From: JAFGPJ01 sp964612465
GTDB taxonomy: Bacteria; Planctomycetota; Phycisphaerae; Sedimentisphaerales; Anaerobacaceae
Reading direction: 5' to 3'
Assembly (NCBI GenBank): GCA_964612465.1
Contig: CAZTDF010000172.1
Coordinates: 1-10,155 of the forward strand
Length of the DNA: 10,155 nt
Position 1 is the stretch's first letter. Each line of letters begins with the position of its first letter. Below are positions 5,002 through 10,155 of this stretch, one piece after another. The notes beneath the pieces were generated by a model. That model ran no database searches. It was not told the origin of the DNA and saw only the letters and a program-made list of their open reading frames with translations. Both the position numbers and the translations under genes were made by a program.

Positions 5002-7098
5002 CTATTCAGCTTCCAACGCCTGTACTAATTGAGGTATCGTATCCTCGACAGTTCCAACGATATAGTAATCGCACTGCTTGAATATCGGTGCATTCGGATC
5101 GCTGTTGATGGCAACAATCGTCTCGGTGTTGGCAACGCCGATCATATGTTGAATGGCGCCGGAGATTCCCAGCGCAATATAGAGTTTCGGCCCGATGGCG
5201 GTGCCGGTCTGCCCGACCTGGTGCACACGTTCGATAAAGCCTTGTTCAACGGCCGCACGCGAGGCGCCTCTTTCGACCTGTTTTCCCAGCTTTTTACTCA
5301 AGCCATCGCAAAGCGCCCCCAGAAGCGATTCGTAGTTATCCCTGCTCTGCATTCCCTTGCCGCCGCTGATAATTACCTCGGCACCGAAGTTCACTTCGCC
5401 GGAGCCCAGTTCAGTCTGTATAATTTCCAGACTGACATCGTCTTCGGAAAGCTCGACATGGTGTTTGACAACCTTCCCTTTTCTCGACGGATCGGGGGGG
5501 AGTCTTTTCATAACGCCCGGCCTTGCGGTCGCCATCTGCGACTTCGAGTTCTTGGTGCGAATCGTGGCCATCACGTTACCGCCCAGTGCCGGCCGCGTCT
5601 GAAGCAGCAAGGCTATGTCGCCCTTTCGCGAGCTGTCACGAATATCCAGTCCTGTACAGTCGGCGGTCAGGCCGCTATGAACGCGATAAGAGACCATCGG
5701 CGCCAACATCCGCCCCTGGGGCGTGGCCGCGTAAAGAACAATCTGCGGCACATATTTGTCGATAGCATCGGCTACGGCCTTGCGATAGGCGGTCGGATCG
5801 AACTGTTTGAGAACCTTATGCTCAATCGCATAGACGGTGTCGGCTCCGGCGGCGATCAGCTCTTCGGCCATATGCCCGACGTTATCGCCGGCGATGCAAA
5901 CGCCGACCTTGGTTTCGAGCGAATCGGCTAAATCGCGGGCCTTACCAGTCAGTTCGAAAGTCGCCGGGTGAACCACGCCGTCACTGTGCTCGGCTACAAC
6001 CCAAACCTCACCCTTGAAAGCAGGCTTGGTTGCCTTAAAGCCCTCTATCATGTCATCCAGCGTCTTTTTATGAATACTCTTACCGGTAGATTCAAGAATC
6101 TTCTCTTTGACGGAATCATCTATTTGTACCGCCGATTTTATACCGAGCTCTTTGATCTTTTCGATCAGGAGTTGATAATCATCCTGTTCCTTTTGTGTCG
6201 CCTCGAACATTCTTTGAAATTTGTCTTTGCGTTTGTCGGGCAGAACATAGCTGCCTGCCTGGGCGTCGCCATTCTGGTCATCCTGACCATTGCCGCTCTT
6301 GACAGAATCCATAAGCACTTTAGCCAAAGATTTCACATCGTTGAGCTGCTGACATTTGCGGGTGCTTTTGCCCGGCGGAAAGACTCTGATGACCGCTGTC
6401 TTGGAACCCTTGGCCCCGATGTGGGTAGCTTTGATGTCATCGGCGCCCCATTGAACAAGATCGGCCTTATTAGCCCAGCGGGTTCTGCTAAACGTAGCGA
6501 ACAAAGTATGTTCGTACTTGGCAACGGTAATTACAGCCGGCAGCTTCTTGGTGGCCACAGTCTGGCTTCCGCCGCTGATGATTCGAGTAAACTCAAACCG
6601 CTTTTCCTTATATTCGGCGCCGGTGACATAGGCGATGCAGGGCAGGCCCAGTTCCTCGGCTATCTGAGCCGGTACCTGTGCCGTATCACCATCGACCGAT
6701 TGCATGCCGGAGACCACGAAATAGTCGTCGCCGCATTTGAGCAGATCCTTCGTGATTTTTCGGATCGCATGGGCAAGCGGATTGGCTGTAGCCCACGTAT
6801 CGGCTCCGCCGAGCGCCCGGTCAGTGAGAAGCACCACTTGATCGGCTGAGCGAGCCAGACTGTAGCGAAGAACCTCCTCGGCCATCGGCGGGCCCATCGT
6901 CAAGGCGATGATGCGAGCCTTGTCGTCGCCGCTGATCTTTTTCATCATGTTCGCAAACGCCAGCGCCTGGGCGTCCAGCTCGTTGATTACGCTGGCCAGC
7001 CTTGTCCGGACGAGTGTGCCGGTTTCAGGATCAAAAGCGTTGTCGGTAATTTGCGAGACGTCCGGAACCTGTTTTACCAATACTATATAGTCACTCAT
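5002..7098 (-). CDS. Electron transfer flavoprotein, EtfB-EtfA single-chain fusion
   Basis: ETF is a soluble FAD protein that collects electrons from dehydrogenases (and, in bifurcating types, NADH) and hands them to a quinone oxidoreductase. Normally beta and alpha subunits are separate; here 698 residues carry both. EtfB spans about 1-262, starting YIVLVKQVPD and holding GMQSVDGDTAQVPAQIAEEL (131-150). A charged linker covers about 265-360. EtfA covers about 363-698 with the FAD signature HQVGQTG (626-632), LYIALGISGAIQHMIG (639-654) and AINSDPNAPIF (663-673). No stop or shift interrupts it. The DGDTAQV form of the beta motif is, to my knowledge, typical of bifurcating ETFs, where ordinary ones have DDD..Q. 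The start codon is clear from homology, but the ribosome site is weak. First gene of the operon with the quinone oxidoreductase. Confidence 0.96.
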   Translation of the reverse strand: MSDYIVLVKQVPDVSQITDNAFDPETGTLVRTRLASVINELDAQALAFANMMKKISGDDKARIIALTMGPPMAEEVLRYSLARSADQVVLLTDRALGGADTWATANPLAHAIRKITKDLLKCGDDYFVVSGMQSVDGDTAQVPAQIAEELGLPCIAYVTGAEYKEKRFEFTRIISGGSQTVATKKLPAVITVAKYEHTLFATFSRTRWANKADLVQWGADDIKATHIGAKGSKTAVIRVFPPGKSTRKCQQLNDVKSLAKVLMDSVKSGNGQDDQNGDAQAGSYVLPDKRKDKFQRMFEATQKEQDDYQLLIEKIKELGIKSAVQIDDSVKEKILESTGKSIHKKTLDDMIEGFKATKPAFKGEVWVVAEHSDGVVHPATFELTGKARDLADSLETKVGVCIAGDNVGHMAEELIAAGADTVYAIEHKVLKQFDPTAYRKAVADAIDKYVPQIVLYAATPQGRMLAPMVSYRVHSGLTADCTGLDIRDSSRKGDIALLLQTRPALGGNVMATIRTKNSKSQMATARPGVMKRLPPDPSRKGKVVKHHVELSEDDVSLEIIQTELGSGEVNFGAEVIISGGKGMQSRDNYESLLGALCDGLSKKLGKQVERGASRAAVEQGFIERVHQVGQTGTAIGPKLYIALGISGAIQHMIGVANTETIVAINSDPNAPIFKQCDYYIVGTVEDTIPQLVQALEAE

Positions 7099-7130
7099 GT
7101 TTCGTATCTCGTCTTTCGTACCTCATATTC
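7099..7130 (-). repeat. Short degenerate TACGAR repeat before the EtfB-EtfA start
   Basis: On the minus strand the 32 bases before the ATG read as loose copies of TACGAA/ACGAGA: TACGAAAG, ACGAGA, TACGAAAC. They occupy the place where a ribosome site should be and leave only weak purine tracts. This may be a small tandem repeat expansion. No function is claimed. Confidence 0.35.
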
Positions 7131-7442
7131 CGTTTGAACTGCTTCATAACTCAACACAAAAACGTGAAGATATAACTGCCTTAATTTCACAACCACCATT
7201 GTGGAGCAAACAACAATAGGTAATAAGAGCAAGTATTATACCATGTATTAATATTTTTTCAAATAATATAAATTCTGTTTTTGTATTTTTATACTTTCAT
7301 ATGCGTTAAAACAGCTCGCACCTCTAAAAAAGTTTTATTTAGGGCTTGTTTTGAATAAGTAAATGATGTTAAATTACACCCTTGATTATTGGTTTTAAGG
7401 AATGTCAATAGGAATAGTATAGTTTTATTGAGGTGAACCGGA
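7131..7442. other. Divergent AT-rich intergenic region (ETF operon / corrinoid gene)
   Basis: About 310 nt lie between two divergently transcribed units, so promoters for both must be here. The stretch 7235-7300 is nearly all A/T. I could not pick a convincing -35/-10 pair for either direction. No B12-box or other cobalamin riboswitch feature is visible ahead of the corrinoid gene. No additional coding frame is supported. Confidence 0.5.
7431..7436 (+). promoter_or_regulatory. Ribosome binding site of the corrinoid protein gene
   Basis: AGGTGA lies 6 nt before the ATG at 7443 and fixes that start. Confidence 0.8.
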
Positions 7443-8069
7443 ATGGCAGATTTGAAGGCATTGGCTGATGCTGTTATCAATGGAGACCAAAACACAGCGT
7501 CAGAAATCACGAAGGCGGCTCTGGAAGAGGGCACAGCGGCTAAAGATGTTCTCGACAACGGATTAATCGCAGGTATGGACATTGTAGGCGCTCTTTTCAA
7601 GAAAAATGAAATCTACATCCCCGAGGTGCTTATCGCTGCTCGGGCGATGAAAATGGCTATGGAAGTTCTTGAGCCGGAACTTGTTAAAGCCGGCGTCGAA
7701 CCGGTCGGAAAACTGCTGATCGGCACCGTTCAGGGCGATTTGCACGATATCGGCAAAAATCTGGTCGCAATGATGCTTAAGGGAGCCGGCTTCGAGGTCA
7801 TAGACCTCGGTGTGGATGTCGGGCCTGAAAAGTTTGTCGAGCAAGTCAAAGCGGCGAATGCCCAGTTGATTGGCATAAGCGCACTTCTGACAACAACTAT
7901 GCCCGGCATGGAAAAAACCATCAAGGCACTGAAGGATACCGGGATTCCGGTAAAGGTGATGATCGGCGGAGCGCCGGTAACACAGGATTATGCCGACAAA
8001 ATCGGCGCCGACGGCTATGCTCCGGACGCCGCTTCTGCCGTCGATCTTGCCAAGAGCCTCGTCGCCTGA
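7443..8069 (+). CDS. Methyltransferase cognate corrinoid protein (MtaC/MtbC/MtmC-like)
   Basis: These small cytoplasmic proteins carry a cobamide that shuttles a methyl group between a substrate methyltransferase and an acceptor such as tetrahydrofolate or CoM. The 208-residue product has the full two-domain plan. An N-terminal helical cap (about 1-85, with AARAMKMAMEVLEPEL at 65-80) is followed by a Rossmann B12 domain. The latter contains the lower-ligand motif D99-L-H101-D-I-G104, the SAL stretch at 146-148 and the GG pair at 175-176. Length and motifs fit the family exactly. It is monocistronic, with a good ribosome site and terminators immediately downstream. No methyltransferase or activating ATPase is adjacent, so its substrate (methanol, methylamine, methoxy-aromatic, betaine-like) cannot be told. 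Confidence 0.95.
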   Translation: MADLKALADAVINGDQNTASEITKAALEEGTAAKDVLDNGLIAGMDIVGALFKKNEIYIPEVLIAARAMKMAMEVLEPELVKAGVEPVGKLLIGTVQGDLHDIGKNLVAMMLKGAGFEVIDLGVDVGPEKFVEQVKAANAQLIGISALLTTTMPGMEKTIKALKDTGIPVKVMIGGAPVTQDYADKIGADGYAPDAASAVDLAKSLVA

Positions 8070-8114
8070 GAAAGCGCCCAGGAGCAGAAGACACAAGACA
8101 ATAAGAAGGATTTG

Positions 8115-8150
8115 CCGGGCATGATTGTCATGTCCCCGGTTCGCATTTTT
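8115..8150 (+). terminator. First hairpin after the corrinoid gene
   Basis: CCGGGCATGA (8115-8124) can pair with TCATG..CCCGG (8128-8139) with a two-base bulge. It is followed after CG-rich bases by ATTTTT (8145-8150). It is an imperfect intrinsic terminator and probably acts together with the stronger one at 8184. Confidence 0.5.
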
Positions 8151-8183
8151 GTATGATGTTTTTGAATCCATGATAAAACTCTC

Positions 8184-8211
8184 AAACAGCCGTTCGTTCG
8201 GCTGTTTTTTT
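8184..8211 (+). terminator. Rho-independent terminator of the corrinoid gene
   Basis: AAACAGCCG (8184-8192) and CGGCTGTTT (8199-8207) form a perfect 9-bp stem around TTCGTT, running into a seven-T tract (8205-8211). This separates the corrinoid gene from the sigma factor gene. Confidence 0.9.
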
Positions 8212-8222
8212 GCGCCCAATTC

Positions 8223-8231
8223 TGGTAAAAT
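8223..8231 (+). promoter_or_regulatory. Extended -10 promoter-like box before the sigma gene
   Basis: TGGTAAAAT fits an extended -10 (TGn-TAAAAT) and ends 12 nt before the ATG at 8244. No -35 is evident because the upstream DNA is the terminator. If real, the transcript would begin a few bases before the start codon, consistent with the lack of any Shine-Dalgarno there. Confidence 0.35.
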
Positions 8232-8243
8232 GAACAGTCGATT

Positions 8244-9932
8244 ATGCGACCTATAAAGAGTCAGAACTTGGCGCGATTGCTAATGCAGCTTCGATTTACG
8301 CCGGAGAAGAAACGGCGAAAACAGCTCGATGCCGCCGAGGAGCTCGTTGCCATCATCGACACAAACAAGGAATATCCTTTCGAATTCGTGTGCTTTCGCA
8401 TCACGGGCTTCAATCTTAAAAGCGAAAACGAGCTTATCAAAGGTGACGATCTGCTCGAAGACCTGAGAATTTTCATTTCCAAGCTGAGCGGCAAACTCGC
8501 TCTTCCCGTCACCGAGCAAAGTCAGAAAATCTACAGCATCCAGGAGCTGGCGAAAAACGTTGCTGTTTCAACCAAAACGATTTATCGCTGGCGAAAGCAA
8601 GGCCTGGTCGCGAGAAAATACATATTCGATGACGGCATAAGACGTCTCGGCTTTCTGCAGTCAACCGTCGATGAATTCCTTACGGCACATCCGGAACTTG
8701 CCGGCAACGCCAAAAACTTCTCAAGGCTGTCGGATCAGCAAAAACAGCAGATTGTAAAGCTGGCTGCCAAGCTTGCCGCCGGCACGAATCTGTCCCGCTA
8801 CCAGATAATAGACAGGATAAGCGCCAAAACCGCCAAGTGTCACGAAACCATCAGATACACACTGCTCAATTACGAAGACGCCAATCCTGACAGGGCCATC
8901 TTCAAAAAGTCAACCGGCGTAATAACACCGGCCCAGGCAGCGGAAATCTATCGGCTGTTCAAACAGGGCTGTAATATCAAAGAGCTAATGACGCGTTTCG
9001 ACCGCAACAAAAGTTCGATATATCGAATCATCAACCGGCGAAGGGCAAAGGTGCTTTTAGGCAGGAAAATCGAATTCGTCGATAGCGATGAATTTCTCGA
9101 ACAAGATGCCAAAGAGCGGATTCTGGCCCAGCCGCTCGACACACCAGAGCCGACCGTCCTGAGCAATACCGAGCCGATCAAATTGACCGGCAGCTCACTT
9201 TCCGAATATCTGCACACATTGAGAGATACGACCGTGCTCAACAGAGAAGAAGAAGTCGAGCTGTTCCGTCGATACAATTATCTGAAATTCCTGGCCTGCC
9301 AAAGCCGTGCCGGCTTAAAACTGTCTCACGTCTCGGGCACCATATTAAGGAAAATCGAATCTTATTTAGCCCAGGCCGAAGAGATCAAAAGAAGAATAAT
9401 CGAAGCAAACCTGCGGCTCGTCGTCAACGTCGCCCGCAAACATACCCTCAGCGGAGCGAACCTGCTCGACCTTGTCGGCGAGGGCAATATTTCGCTGATG
9501 CGGGCGGTCGAAAAATTCGATTACAGCAGAGGTTTTCGATTCTCCACTTTCGCCTCCTGGGCCATAACCAAAGACTTCGCCCGCAAAATTCCGGACCAGA
9601 TCGGCCGGCTCGGCAAAGCCACGAAAGCTTCGCTGGCAAACATCCATCGCGAAATGAGAACCGAAGACGCGGCTGATTTCGCCGCTATCGAACGCGCACA
9701 CCATAGCCTTACCCAGGTCATAAAAGACAACCTCACAAAACGCGAGCAGTATGTAATAATGAATCGTTTCGGTCTCGTCGGCCCTCCGATAAAAAAGGAA
9801 ACAAAAACCCTGGTACAAATCGGCCGGGAACTCAATTTGAGCAAGGAACGAATCCGCCAGATCGAGCTTCTCGCCCTGCAGAAATTACGCCAATCACTCA
9901 GCCCCGAGGAATTCGAGCTGCTCACCGGGTGA
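8244..9932 (+). CDS. Sigma-70 family RNA polymerase sigma factor with N-terminal HTH array
   Basis: Sigma factors direct RNA polymerase to promoters. The last 245 of 562 residues are the sigma part. Region 1.2-like sequence spans 318-350, region 2 spans 383-448 (ANLRLVVNVARKH 388-400, DLVGEGNISLMRAVEKFDYS 409-428, RGFRFSTFASWA 429-440), and region 4 spans about 493-550 with the intact -35-binding helix SKERIRQIE (533-541). Only about 45 residues separate regions 2 and 4, so region 3 is missing. Ahead of this lie a MerR/excisionase-like HTH (96-145, YSIQELAKNVAVSTKTIYRWRK), a second HTH-like stretch (160-210) and a resolvase-like HTH (226-267). In the -10 helix the usual WWIRQAITR reads WAITKDFAR. 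The ATG at 8244 has no ribosome site, but the sequence looks conserved-like from there. Not a standard housekeeping sigma. Confidence 0.92.
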   Translation: MRPIKSQNLARLLMQLRFTPEKKRRKQLDAAEELVAIIDTNKEYPFEFVCFRITGFNLKSENELIKGDDLLEDLRIFISKLSGKLALPVTEQSQKIYSIQELAKNVAVSTKTIYRWRKQGLVARKYIFDDGIRRLGFLQSTVDEFLTAHPELAGNAKNFSRLSDQQKQQIVKLAAKLAAGTNLSRYQIIDRISAKTAKCHETIRYTLLNYEDANPDRAIFKKSTGVITPAQAAEIYRLFKQGCNIKELMTRFDRNKSSIYRIINRRRAKVLLGRKIEFVDSDEFLEQDAKERILAQPLDTPEPTVLSNTEPIKLTGSSLSEYLHTLRDTTVLNREEEVELFRRYNYLKFLACQSRAGLKLSHVSGTILRKIESYLAQAEEIKRRIIEANLRLVVNVARKHTLSGANLLDLVGEGNISLMRAVEKFDYSRGFRFSTFASWAITKDFARKIPDQIGRLGKATKASLANIHREMRTEDAADFAAIERAHHSLTQVIKDNLTKREQYVIMNRFGLVGPPIKKETKTLVQIGRELNLSKERIRQIELLALQKLRQSLSPEEFELLTG

Positions 9933-9963
9933 TATTTTCTTTTTATCAACAGCATTTTGTCGG

Positions 9964-10019
9964 TCGCTCTCGGCTTCAACCGGCTAACCGGTCGCCGCTG
10001 CGAGCGATTTTTCGTTTTT
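9964..10019 (+). terminator. Candidate terminator between convergent genes
   Basis: TCGCTC (9964-9969) pairs with GAGCGA (10002-10007) around an inner hairpin, ACCGG (9979-9983)/CCGGT (9988-9992). TTTTTCGTTTTTC follows at 10008-10020. It would stop the sigma gene transcript. It overlaps the 3' end of the opposite-strand gene. Confidence 0.45.
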
Positions 10020-10154
10020 CTCCGCTCCTTCGGTCGGTTCGAGAGCGGGAGATTGGCTTTGTTTGGCTTTGTTTTCTTCGGTAACATGAACCGGTGTTTT
10101 GTCGTAATCTCCTTTACCAAAAGGTGTTACGCCCATTAGCTCCGGGGCAAATTG
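9984..10154 (-). CDS. C-terminal end of an unrecognised protein (partial, runs off the window)
   Basis: An open minus-strand frame enters from the right edge and encodes 56 residues before a TAG at 9986-9984. The first part (QFAPELMGVTPFGKGDYDKT) looks like ordinary folded protein. The second part (residues 27-56) is a charged, low-complexity tail with ENKAKQSQS, TEGAEKNEK and LAAATG. ENKAKQSQ is the in-frame translation of two tandem copies of the CAAAGCCAA repeat (10053-10071), so the repeat appears to have extended or replaced the natural C-terminus. The gene is convergent with the sigma gene, 51 nt apart. The start and most of the protein lie outside the window, and no family is assigned. 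Confidence 0.55.
   Translation of the reverse strand, partial: QFAPELMGVTPFGKGDYDKTPVHVTEENKAKQSQSPALEPTEGAEKNEKSLAAATG
10052..10071 (-). repeat. Tandem CAAAGCCAA repeat pair inside a coding tail
   Basis: On the minus strand two copies of CAAAGCCAA with a 10-nt period (10071-10063 and 10061-10053) form a 20-mer identical to plus-strand 16-35 at the other end of the window, in inverted orientation. Confidence 0.8.
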
Positions 10155-10155
10155 G

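Noticed and set aside
5029..6849. Long plus-strand frames (about 300 aa each) opposite the ETF fusion
   Set aside because: Shadow frames of a well-conserved gene; their composition mirrors the antisense codons and no motif is recognised.
7131..7442. Cobalamin riboswitch ahead of the corrinoid protein gene
   Set aside because: No B12-box-like sequence or supporting stems could be found in this AT-rich spacer.
7563..8219. 218-aa minus-strand frame covering the corrinoid gene and its terminators
   Set aside because: It runs through the strong terminator and is antisense to a clear B12-binding protein.
10022..10050. CCGCTC/GAGCGG inverted repeat near the right edge
   Set aside because: Only six base pairs within a coding tail and no following T-run; likely chance or codon bias.
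9521..10120. 199-aa minus-strand frame spanning the sigma gene end and the right-edge repeats
   Set aside because: It is antisense to sigma region 4 and reads the repeat in a different frame (KTKPNKANL). The shorter frame ending at 9984 is more protein-like and stays clear of the sigma gene.

Overview
The window looks like a chromosomal piece of an anaerobic or facultative bacterium, most likely in the Planctomycetota (Phycisphaerae/Sedimentisphaerales-like). The reasons are circumstantial: a dispersed CAAAGCCAA-type short repeat at both window edges, a sigma factor with a long N-terminal HTH extension, GC near 50%, and gene-sized spacers between short operons. No rRNA, tRNA, CRISPR array or transposase is visible.

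Layout, left to right. Positions 1-214 are a non-coding repeat patch. Four minus-strand units follow. mreB-mreC (2118 to 215) encodes the rod-shape actin homologue and its periplasmic partner; no mreD is visible after mreC. A degenerate, membrane-anchored amidase_2/PGRP-fold protein (2965 to 2372) appears to have lost its zinc site. A two-gene electron-transfer operon (7098 to 3273) encodes a single-chain EtfB-EtfA fusion, then an ETF:quinone oxidoreductase whose ferredoxin tail carries eight cysteines instead of four. Two plus-strand genes lie after a divergent AT-rich spacer: an orphan methyltransferase-type corrinoid protein (7443-8069, closed by two hairpins, one a textbook terminator) and an unusual sigma-70 family factor (8244-9932). 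The right edge holds the C-terminus of a convergent minus-strand gene that carries the CAAAGCCAA repeat in its reading frame.

How the parts relate. The two ETF proteins together contain everything found in four-subunit EtfABCX/FixABCX systems, packed into two polypeptides. The DGDTAQV beta-subunit motif and the eight-Cys FixX-like tail favour a bifurcating/confurcating quinone-linked complex over a plain fatty-acid-oxidation ETF pathway; this is inference. mreB and the pseudo-amidase gene share an element (ATATAGGAC, 13-14 nt, GCTCCTATAA) about 155-180 nt upstream of their starts. Its 3' arm forms a -10-like TATAAT/TATAAA, suggesting common control of two cell-envelope genes. The sigma factor keeps the -35-binding HTH but has altered residues in the -10-recognition helix and lacks region 3, so it may read a non-standard promoter class.

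The best candidates for something undescribed are the compact Etf(BA)-Etf(CX) pair, the shared promoter/hairpin flanking the pseudo-amidase gene, the HTH-array sigma factor, and the dispersed 10-nt repeat family.
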